The notes beneath the pieces were generated by a model, which saw nothing but the letters and a program-made list of their open reading frames with translations, was not told where the DNA came from and ran no database searches. A program made the position numbers and the translations under genes. A DNA stretch of 23,096 nt from CAIKMD01 sp035277525 (GTDB lineage: Bacteria > Pseudomonadota > Alphaproteobacteria > ATCC43930 > CGMCC-115725), in contig DATEKH010000179.1 in the NCBI GenBank assembly GCA_035277525.1, forward strand, positions 1-23,096, written 5' to 3'. Positions 7,710 through 13,855 of the stretch are shown here, one piece after another (the stretch's first letter is position 1; each line of letters starts with the position of its first letter).

Positions 7710-8894
7710 TTATTCGCGCTCCAGGATCAAGGTCGCGCTGCCGTGCCGCGTGCCGAGCGCGCCGCCCGTCCCATGGACGAGAGCGAGCCCGCAATTGGGG
7801 ACTTGGACCTTGGGGTGAGCGATGCCGCGAAGCTGGCGTACCGCTTCAATGATCTTGGTCATGCCGCCGCGATTGGAGGGATGATTGTTGCACAGCCCGC
7901 CGCCATCCGTGTTGAACGGCAGCTTGCCGACTCCGGCGATGAGATTGCCGTCCGCGACGAAGGCGCCGCCTTTGCCCTTCTCGCAAAATGCGAGATCTTC
8001 GAGGGTGATGAGAACGGTGATGGTGAAGCTGTCGTAGATCGAGGCGTATTGGATGTCGCGCGGCGTGACGCCGGCTTCGTCGAAGGCGCGCGGCCCCGAC
8101 CAGCGCGCGCCCGAATACGTGATATCGACTCGGCCGCCCATCTGATGCTTTGGCGCGTAACCGGTGCCGATCACCTTGACCGGCGGATGCTTGAGGCTTT
8201 TCGCGATCTCGGGACCGGTGACGATCAGCGCGCCGCCGCCGTCGCTGATGACGCAGCAATCGAGTCGATGCAGCGGATCGGCGATCATGGGCGAGTTGAC
8301 GACGTCTTCCACCGTGACGACGTCGCGCAGCATCGCGTTGGGATTATGCTGCGCGTGGTGCGATGCGGCGACCTTGATCCAGGCTAGCTGCTCGCTGGTC
8401 GTGCCGAATTCGTACATGTGGCGCATGGCGCACATGGCGTAGGTGTTGACCACGGTCGGCGAGTAGGGCAGCTCGAATTGGTGTTCGGCGGCGGAGAGGC
8501 CGTCCGTCGCGACCGCGGTTCCGGTGCTGACGCCCTCGGCGCGCGGCCGCCCGGCGAGGGTGATCAGCGCGACGCGGCATTTCCCTGCGGCGATCGCTTG
8601 CGCCGCATGCGCCACATGCACGAGATAGGACGAGCCCCAGGATTCGGTGCTGTCGAGGTGGCGCAGCCTCAGCCCCAAATAGTCGATGATCGAGAACGGC
8701 CCGGTGCCGCGCGCGTCCCAGCCTGCGACATCGCCGGCGCAGAAATAGCCATCGACATCGTCCTTGCTCAGCCCCGCGTCTTCGAGCGCGCCCTTGGCGA
8801 CTTCCGCATGGAGCAGCGCAAGCGACTTGTCGTCGGCCTTGCGTGTCGGATGCTCATAAATCCCGGCGATGTAAGCCAGGCCCTGGCGACTCAT
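7710..8894 (-). CDS. SCP-x/Ltp2-like thiolase-superfamily protein without an obvious nucleophilic cysteine
   Basis: This is a 394-residue member of the SCP-x thiolase-like group (often annotated acetyl-CoA acetyltransferase or lipid-transfer protein). Family landmarks are IYDSFTITVLITLEDLAFC (286-304), PFNTDGGGLCNNHP (326-339, with H338) and LVHGTGG (372-378). Where thiolases have the acylated Cys in a CASG-type motif before a hydrophobic helix, this protein reads TESWGSSYLVHVAHAAQAI (83-101), with no cysteine. The second catalytic Cys position near the C-terminus reads VHG. Loss of the nucleophile is known in Ltp2-type aldolases, which cut 3-hydroxyacyl-CoA esters by retro-aldol chemistry together with a DUF35 partner. 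It lies 24 nt after the hydratase/lyase gene and directly before DUF35. Either an aldolase or an unusual thiolase role is possible. Confidence 0.87.
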   Translation of the reverse strand: MSRQGLAYIAGIYEHPTRKADDKSLALLHAEVAKGALEDAGLSKDDVDGYFCAGDVAGWDARGTGPFSIIDYLGLRLRHLDSTESWGSSYLVHVAHAAQAIAAGKCRVALITLAGRPRAEGVSTGTAVATDGLSAAEHQFELPYSPTVVNTYAMCAMRHMYEFGTTSEQLAWIKVAASHHAQHNPNAMLRDVVTVEDVVNSPMIADPLHRLDCCVISDGGGALIVTGPEIAKSLKHPPVKVIGTGYAPKHQMGGRVDITYSGARWSGPRAFDEAGVTPRDIQYASIYDSFTITVLITLEDLAFCEKGKGGAFVADGNLIAGVGKLPFNTDGGGLCNNHPSNRGGMTKIIEAVRQLRGIAHPKVQVPNCGLALVHGTGGALGTRHGSATLILERE

Positions 8895-8918
8895 CGCGCG
8901 GCGTTCCCGCCGCGCCCG

Positions 8919-9743
8919 TCAGTCGCGCGAGCGGTCATAGGGACCGAGCCCGGGCCGGTAGCTCTTCTCATCGATGAATTGCCGGATTCCTTCCTTGCGG
9001 CCGTCATTATCGAAGGAGTTCGCCGCCTCCTGCGCGCGAATGAGGTAGTCCTCGGCATTGTCGTAGGTCATCTCCTTGACGCGGCGGATCGCATCCTTGG
9101 TCGCTTTGAGCGCCACCGGATTCTTCTTCATCAAGAGTGCGGCCAGCTCCGTGACCCGCGCCTCGAGCCGGCTCAGCGGGACGCTTTCGTTCACGAGCTT
9201 CCACGCCGCGGCTTTCTTGCCGTCGATCAGCTCGCCGGTCAGCGCGTGATACATCGCGTCGCGCATGCTCAACAGATCGACCACGACTTTCGTGGCGCCG
9301 CCTCCTGGCAGGATGCCCCAATTGACTTCGGAGAGCGCGAATTGGGCCTCATCGGCCGCGATCGCCAGGTCGCAAGCGAAGAGGGGACCATATCCTCCGC
9401 CGAAGCACCAGCCGTTCACCATCGCGATCGTCGGCTTCTGAAACCAGCGCAAGCGCCGCCACCAGCCATAAGCCTCGCGCTGCGACTTGCGGATGGCACC
9501 GAGACCCTGCGCCTCGGTGTCGCGGAAGTACTCTTTCAAGTCCATGCCCGCCGACCATGCCGCGCCATTGCCCTTCAGGACGAGAACATGCACCGCAGAA
9601 TCGAATTCCAATCGATCGAGGAGCTCCGCCATCCGCCGGTTGAGGCTCGGGCTCATGGCATTGCGCTTTTCCGGCCGGTTGAAGCTCAGCCAGGCAACGC
9701 CGTCCTTGACTTCGGCGATCGCGCTCTGTGTATCGTCGGTCAT
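8919..9743 (-). CDS. ech: p-Hydroxycinnamoyl-CoA hydratase/lyase (feruloyl-CoA hydratase/lyase)
   Basis: This is a 274-residue crotonase-fold enzyme. It should hydrate feruloyl- or p-coumaroyl-CoA and then cleave the product to vanillin or 4-hydroxybenzaldehyde plus acetyl-CoA. The match to Pseudomonas HCHL is unusually specific: NRPEKRNAMSPSLNRRM (22-38), MDLKEYFR (67-74), KPTIAMVNGWCFGGG (103-117), SEVNWGI (138-144) and EDYL (231-234). The catalytic Glu (E143 in Pseudomonas) corresponds to E139, and the substrate-binding Tyr (Y239) to Y233. The loop after NWGI reads LPGGGATK rather than the Pseudomonas PPGNLVSK. ATG 9743 is preferred, with GAGAAG about 5 nt upstream; GTG 9755 is an alternative. 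It follows the DUF2237 gene after 58 nt and precedes the thiolase-like gene. No vanillin dehydrogenase is in the window. Confidence 0.88.
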   Translation of the reverse strand: MTDDTQSAIAEVKDGVAWLSFNRPEKRNAMSPSLNRRMAELLDRLEFDSAVHVLVLKGNGAAWSAGMDLKEYFRDTEAQGLGAIRKSQREAYGWWRRLRWFQKPTIAMVNGWCFGGGYGPLFACDLAIAADEAQFALSEVNWGILPGGGATKVVVDLLSMRDAMYHALTGELIDGKKAAAWKLVNESVPLSRLEARVTELAALLMKKNPVALKATKDAIRRVKEMTYDNAEDYLIRAQEAANSFDNDGRKEGIRQFIDEKSYRPGLGPYDRSRD

Positions 9744-9801
9744 CGATCTTCTCACCCCATGTGTCCGGTCTTCTTGTTTCGGGACGGGCTCGCCGGCTCC
9801 C

Positions 9802-10203
9802 TCAGGACAGGTCGAGCGCGTAGCGCTTCAAGTCTTCGAGCCGGCAATATTGAAGCGCGCCTTCATGCGTGGCGCGGAGGATGACATGCGGCGCTTTTCC
9901 CGCTTCGAGCGCCTCCTGCCAGCGCGGCGCGCAGAGGCACCACCGATCGCCCGGCTTCAACCCGGGAAAACCGTATTCCGGGAGGGGGGTCGAGAGATCG
10001 TTGCCGCGCGACTTGGAAAACTCGAGAAACGCTGCGCTGGCGACGACACACACGGTGTGGCTGCCGATATCCTCGACACCCGTGTCGCAGCAGCCATTGC
10101 GATAGAATCCCGTCATTGGCCTCAGCGAGCAGCTCTCGAGCTCTCCGCCGAGCGCGTTGCGCGATTGCTTCCGGCGGCCATCGCCGCCCGCATCCAAGGG
10201 CAT
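9802..10203 (-). CDS. DUF2237 family protein
   Basis: This is a 133-residue conserved protein of unknown function. The family pattern is plain: LGGELESCSLRPMTGFYRNGCC, DIGSHTVCVV, FSKSRGNDLSTP, then YGFPGLKPGDRWCLCAPRW and HEGALQY. Several conserved cysteines (CC, TVC, CLC) suggest metal or redox chemistry, but no function is established to my knowledge. ATG 10203 is chosen because AGAGG sits about 5 nt upstream and the family alignment begins there; the frame stays open upstream inside the MetE-like gene, but that part looks like non-coding translation. It lies 14 nt after the MetE-like gene, so the two are probably co-transcribed. Confidence 0.88.
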   Translation of the reverse strand: MPLDAGGDGRRKQSRNALGGELESCSLRPMTGFYRNGCCDTGVEDIGSHTVCVVASAAFLEFSKSRGNDLSTPLPEYGFPGLKPGDRWCLCAPRWQEALEAGKAPHVILRATHEGALQYCRLEDLKRYALDLS

Positions 10204-10217
10204 GGTGCCTCTGATCG

Positions 10218-11420
10218 TTACAGCCGTTTCGACGCGATGGCCGCGCCCTCGGCCATCGCCGCGAGCTTCGCCCAGGCGATATCGGGATGGATGCGCCCGC
10301 CGAGCCCGCAATCGGTCGAGGCGATGACGCGCTCGCGGCCGACAAGACGCGCAAAGCGCAGAATGCGCTCGGCGACGAGCTCCGGATGCTCGACGACATT
10401 GGTCGCGTGGCTGACGACGCCCGGCAGGATAAGCTTGTCGTCGGGCAGCTTCACGTCCTCCCACACGCTCCATTCGTGCTCGTGGCGCGCATTCGCCGCC
10501 TCGAAGGAATAGGCCCCGACCTTGATTTGCAGCATCACGTCGACGATGTCGCGCATCGGCAGGTCGGTGACGTGCGGTCCATGCCAGCTTCCCCAGCAGA
10601 GGTGAAACCGCATCCGGTCCTGAGGCAGACCCTTGATCGCATGATTGAGGGCTTCCACCCGCACCATCGTGAAACGCTTATAGGCTTCGACGCTCGGCTC
10701 GGGCACGATCTGGTCCCAGTTCTCGGCAATCCCGGGATCGTCGAGCTGGAGGATGAGGCCGGCAGCGACGATCGCCTTGTACTCTTCGCGCATCGCATCG
10801 GCGCAGGCGAAGAGGAAATCGTCATCCGTTTTGTAGTGGAGATTGCCGAGCCGCGCGACGCTGCCCGGCGCGATCGCGGTCATGAATCCTTCCGCGACCC
10901 CGGCGGCATCGAGCGCCGCCTTGAAATGCGCGATGTCGGCCTTGATCGCCTCTTGCCCGGTGTAAGCGACCGGCCCGATGCAGACCGGGCGCACGAACAC
11001 GCCGGGCCCGATCGAGATGCCGGAATCGGGATTGGCATAGGCGGCGGCGAATTTGGCGCGATCGCGGCGGCGCTCCATGCCGACGATGACGAGGTCGTCG
11101 GCCCGCGTCGGCCGCGGCGGCACTTGCGGCGGATTGTCGTGCTGCAGACCCGAGAGCCGCTGGAAGGCATAGCTCAGCCAGGCGCGATAGTTGACGGCGT
11201 GGCCCATCGATTTGCCGAATTCGCCGTCATTCGGCACCTCGACGCCGGCGCTCTTCTGCTGCTTGACGACATCGACGATCGCGGCGCGCAGCAGCGCCTC
11301 AAACGCCGCGTCATCGCCGGCCGTCCCTTCTTCGCGCCGCTTGTTCGCGACAATCAGCGCGTCCGGGCGCGGCAGGCTGCCGACATGACTGGTGAGGATT
11401 CGCTCGCGGCTGTTTCTCAT
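10218..11420 (-). CDS. MetE-like (cobalamin-independent methionine synthase II family) zinc methyltransferase-type protein
   Basis: This is a 400-residue TIM-barrel protein related to the C-terminal catalytic half of MetE. It is about half the length of a full MetE and lacks the N-terminal domain. The start TSHVGSLPRP (10-19) is the family hallmark. The zinc ligands of MetE are all present: H273 and C275 (FHLCWGSWH), E307 (YSFEAANARHEHEW) and C371 (STDCGLGG). An acidic strand LQLDDPG is at 225-230. Such proteins move methyl or other alkyl groups to a thiol; relatives include core-MetE and epoxyalkane:CoM transferase-like proteins. The start is firm, with GGGAGG about 5 nt before the ATG. It heads the block containing DUF2237 and the hydroxycinnamoyl-CoA hydratase/lyase. 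The acceptor and donor are unknown; a role with methyl groups from methoxy-aromatics is speculative. Confidence 0.86.
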   Translation of the reverse strand: MRNSRERILTSHVGSLPRPDALIVANKRREEGTAGDDAAFEALLRAAIVDVVKQQKSAGVEVPNDGEFGKSMGHAVNYRAWLSYAFQRLSGLQHDNPPQVPPRPTRADDLVIVGMERRRDRAKFAAAYANPDSGISIGPGVFVRPVCIGPVAYTGQEAIKADIAHFKAALDAAGVAEGFMTAIAPGSVARLGNLHYKTDDDFLFACADAMREEYKAIVAAGLILQLDDPGIAENWDQIVPEPSVEAYKRFTMVRVEALNHAIKGLPQDRMRFHLCWGSWHGPHVTDLPMRDIVDVMLQIKVGAYSFEAANARHEHEWSVWEDVKLPDDKLILPGVVSHATNVVEHPELVAERILRFARLVGRERVIASTDCGLGGRIHPDIAWAKLAAMAEGAAIASKRL

Positions 11421-11675
11421 AGCTGCCTCCCGAGATGCCCGGCCGCGCGATGGCGGACGCTGCTTCGATCACGGCTTCGGCGCCGTGGCGCTCGCGTATC
11501 GGCACGCTCTATCGCCATCTCTTCCTCCCATCGCCGCGCAGCTCCGCGCCGTTCGCCGGCGCTCGGATCGCTGCCAGGATTTCACCATTCGGACGGCAAG
11601 ACAAGCGCAATGCGGGCGGCCGGGTCCGCTCGCGCACAATGCGTTTTCCGTCGCGGTGCTCCCCGCGGAATGCGC

Positions 11676-11696
11676 TTGACGGTGCGGCGGCGTCAA
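11676..11696. promoter_or_regulatory. Inverted repeat TTGACG-N9-CGTCAA just upstream of the membrane-protein gene
   Basis: Two perfect 6-bp arms (11676-11681 and 11691-11696) are separated by 9 nt, and the right arm ends 17 nt before the ATG at 11714. The left arm also resembles a -35 hexamer. The placement fits an operator that would block transcription or initiation, but no regulator can be named. The rest of the 293-nt divergent region (11421-11713), shared with the MetE-like gene, shows no other convincing motif. Confidence 0.3.
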
Positions 11697-11713
11697 CTAG
11701 CCTTGAATCCGCC

Positions 11714-12319
11714 ATGGCCACCGTAACTCATCCTCAAACCGAGCCGCTGCCGCCGCTGATCCGCTGGAAATTTTCTTGGATCCTCGTGGCTGGCGTCGCG
11801 CTCGTGATCTTCACCGTCAACGACGAGAAGGTCCTGCCCTCCGACGCCGCGCTGTGGCTTCTCAACTGGGTGCACGTCTTTTTCGGCCTGTCATGGACGG
11901 GGATCGACCTGTTCATGGGATTTTTGCTGGGGCCCATCCTGAGGAAGCTCGATCCAAGGCTTCGGCGCACGGTGAGCCAAGAGCTTTCGGCGCGGTTTTT
12001 CTGGATCTTCCCGATGCTGTCGACGGTGACGCCGACCGCGGGATGGGAGCTCGCCCGCCGGCTTGGCTATCTCGACGTGCCGTATCCGGGCTTCTACTGG
12101 GTCGAGGCGGCGCTCGGCCTCGTTATCGTGATGGCGTTTTTCGGCATCTGCATCCTGGCGCCGGTCAATCTGTGGGTGCTGTGGGAGTTGCGCAAGCCCG
12201 ATCCCGATATGGGCCTCGTGCAGAAGCTGATGCGGATCTATCTCGCGGTGACCGCGCTCGAAGCGGTGCTGCAACTCACGACCATCGTGATCATGACCCG
12301 CTTCCGGATCGGAATCTAG
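11714..12319 (+). CDS. Multi-pass membrane protein, PuuD/CopD/DUF2269-like
   Basis: This is a 201-residue integral membrane protein with about four to five hydrophobic segments (roughly residues 20-34, 46-74, 95-105, 127-158 and 174-195). The segment WVHVFFGLSWTGIDLFMG (52-69), with a conserved-looking His and WxG, resembles the heme- or metal-binding membrane domains of the urate hydroxylase PuuD N-terminus, CopD and DUF2269 groups. I cannot choose between them by eye. The ATG at 11714 is taken because the upstream open frame (to 11435) is Arg/Ser-rich and not protein-like. It is divergent from the MetE-like gene. Enzymatic function is not claimed. Confidence 0.75.
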   Translation: MATVTHPQTEPLPPLIRWKFSWILVAGVALVIFTVNDEKVLPSDAALWLLNWVHVFFGLSWTGIDLFMGFLLGPILRKLDPRLRRTVSQELSARFFWIFPMLSTVTPTAGWELARRLGYLDVPYPGFYWVEAALGLVIVMAFFGICILAPVNLWVLWELRKPDPDMGLVQKLMRIYLAVTALEAVLQLTTIVIMTRFRIGI

Positions 12320-12423
12320 CCATCACGAATGTCTGACCGCCGTAGCGGCAAAGCCGCGACGCGGCGCCGCTGCGTCTGCTGAAATAACCGCGCTCGGCCG
12401 CGTCGATCCCTCGATGAACAAAG

Positions 12424-12516
12424 CTTCATGAAGTGGAATCAATGAATTCCGATGCTGTTCGAGTGCTAACTTTTGCATATAGGCAGAGCATAAAACCTCG
12501 AATAGGAGGAAACATC
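12424..12516 (+). promoter_or_regulatory. Leader of the small membrane-anchored protein gene
   Basis: This AT-richer leader in the 197-nt gap holds a perfect 10-bp palindrome CTTCATGAAG (12424-12433), the nonamer GAGTGCTAA (12461-12469, identical to one arm of the CIRCE element but without its partner), and a -10-like CATATA (12476-12481). A very strong ribosome-binding site, AGGAGGA (12504-12510), ends 6 nt before the ATG at 12517. The promoter assignment is tentative; the ribosome-binding site fixes the start. Confidence 0.35.
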
Positions 12517-12912
12517 ATGTCAATTCCCTCATGGGTCAAGCCGGGTGCCTGGGGCGTTGTGCTGGGCGCGCTGGCGTGGTGGATCGTGCTGTCGTTCGGT
12601 TTTGGCTGGATGAGCCCCGGCGCCGCAAAAACCTTGGCGGATAACCAAATTCAAACCGCCGTCGTAGCGGCGGCGACGCCCTATTGCGTCGCGCGCTTCG
12701 AGCACCAGGCCAATGCCGTCGCATCGTGGCAGGCGCTCAAGAAGAGCGGCGATGATTACGACGAGGGCGATTATATCGCGAAGGGCGGCTGGGCGACCGT
12801 GCCCGGTCAAACACCTGACTCGGATATCACATCGGCGATCGCGAATTCCTGCGCCACGAAGCTTTTGGCATTGACGGAGCTCGACGGAACCAAGCTGAGC
12901 AGCGCGCAGTAG
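12517..12912 (+). CDS. Small membrane-anchored protein of unknown function
   Basis: This is a 131-residue protein that I do not recognise. A short N-terminus (MSIPSWVKPG) leads into one hydrophobic helix (about 11-31, with GALAWWIVLSFGFGW). A 100-residue domain follows, with two cysteines (C57 and C112) that could form a disulfide if it is periplasmic. The helix may be an uncleaved signal anchor. The start is set by the near-perfect AGGAGGA site. It stands alone on the plus strand, 197 nt after the membrane-protein gene and 139 nt before the RidA-like gene. A 7-bp inverted repeat overlaps its stop codon. The strong ribosome-binding site suggests good expression. Confidence 0.8.
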   Translation: MSIPSWVKPGAWGVVLGALAWWIVLSFGFGWMSPGAAKTLADNQIQTAVVAAATPYCVARFEHQANAVASWQALKKSGDDYDEGDYIAKGGWATVPGQTPDSDITSAIANSCATKLLALTELDGTKLSSAQ

Positions 12913-12927
12913 ATCCTGTTCAGGATC
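12912..12927 (+). repeat. Perfect inverted repeat at the stop codon of the small protein gene
   Basis: The arms GATCCTG (12912-12918) and CAGGATC (12921-12927) are separated by TT, giving a 16-bp dyad that begins at the last base of the TAG stop. There is no T-run after it, so it is not a standard intrinsic terminator. It could act as a weak terminator, as an mRNA-end stabiliser, or as a binding site. Confidence 0.35.
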
Positions 12928-13051
12928 GCCCGGCATCGCTCGCGTCGTCATAAGGGCGGCGCGAGTGAGAACCGGTTTCCCTCCATTGCGGATCGGACCC
13001 TCCCGATCCTATAGAGAGGCCGCACCATGGCGCGGTTGGGAGGGATCTTCG

Positions 13052-13801
13052 ATGCCAGACGTCGTGTCATTGCCGGAGGCCGGCTACACCTTCCTGAAGG
13101 GACAGAGTCACCCGTTTTCAGCCGGTGTCGCCTGCCTCAAAGGATATGGGTTGACGCGGGTGCGCTTGCGCACGCCGCTGCCTTTGGCGGAAGGATTGGC
13201 GAAAGCCTCATCTCTGATCAAGGCAGAGGGTCGCCCGCTTTCCGCCCTGGCCGCCTGCGAATTGCGCTCTCCGGCGCAAATGTCGGTCAGCGATTTTGCC
13301 GCCTTTAATCGACACTATGTCGAGCTTCTGCGGGCGAACGGATTCCCGTCCGAAGCGCCATTCCCGATGGCGCGCAGCAATGTCGCGCCGATTTACACGC
13401 CGCCCGCGACGAATGTGCTCTTCGCGTTCACCTATGCAACGAGACCGGCCGCGACGCAGGCGGGAAGCCGGCCGGATTTCCTGATTTCAGGGCGGGCCGA
13501 GCTGGTCGACGAGCCGCGCGGCGTCATCGCCGAGGGCGACGCCTCGGCCGCGGGCACGGAGCGGAAAGCGACCCATGTGTTCGAGCAATTGCGCGCGCGG
13601 GTCGAGGCGCTTCAATGCCACTGGGCGGACATCACGGGCATCCAAATCTATACCGCGCGCGCCATCGAGCCCGCTCTGCCGCTCATGGCGCGGCTCGGTC
13701 TCGCCAATGTCGGCCTATCCCTCTATCCGGCATATCCGCCGGTCGTGCCGCTCGAGTTCGAGGCCGATCTGCGCTCGGTGAGCCTCGAAAGGGCGATATA
13801 G
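13052..13801 (+). CDS. RidA-like protein, possibly of the 2-amino-5-chloromuconate deaminase (CnbZ) type
   Basis: This is a 249-residue protein, longer than the about 130 residues of simple RidA. The C-terminal half carries the RidA-like stretch ATHVFEQLRARVEALQCHW (173-191), followed by ADITGIQIYTARAIEPAL. The N-terminal half (VSLPEAGYTFLKGQSHPFSAGV) looks like a second, degenerate RidA-type unit. RidA relatives hydrolyse enamines/imines, and the long form I recall best is the 2-aminomuconate-type deaminase of nitroaromatic pathways. That specific activity is a guess. ATG 13052 has GGGAGG about 8 nt upstream and begins the conserved part. The gene is convergent with the alpha/beta hydrolase, with a 54-nt gap. 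Confidence 0.7.
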   Translation: MPDVVSLPEAGYTFLKGQSHPFSAGVACLKGYGLTRVRLRTPLPLAEGLAKASSLIKAEGRPLSALAACELRSPAQMSVSDFAAFNRHYVELLRANGFPSEAPFPMARSNVAPIYTPPATNVLFAFTYATRPAATQAGSRPDFLISGRAELVDEPRGVIAEGDASAAGTERKATHVFEQLRARVEALQCHWADITGIQIYTARAIEPALPLMARLGLANVGLSLYPAYPPVVPLEFEADLRSVSLERAI

Positions 13802-13855
13802 CAAGCTCCAGACCTCCGCGGGGCGGGCGCGAGAAAACAGCCTCTGCGAAGCTTC

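Noticed and set aside
8418..9884. Long open frame (488 codons) on the plus strand over the thiolase-like and HCHL genes
   Set aside because: It crosses two clearly real minus-strand genes and their gap, and its translation shows no recognisable motif. Antisense shadow.
10287..11726. Open frame (479 codons) on the plus strand opposite the MetE-like gene
   Set aside because: The minus-strand protein has the full zinc site and a good ribosome-binding site. The plus-strand reading has neither a start signal nor a motif.
12345..12378. GC-rich inverted repeats after the membrane-protein gene
   Set aside because: The GCGGC-AAA-GCCGC stem has no T-run and such short stems are frequent by chance at this base composition. 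Not listed as a terminator.
12443..12469. Possible CIRCE (HrcA) element before the small protein gene
   Set aside because: Only the right arm GAGTGCTAA matches. The left-arm position reads TGAATTCCG instead of TTAGCACTC, so no full element exists.
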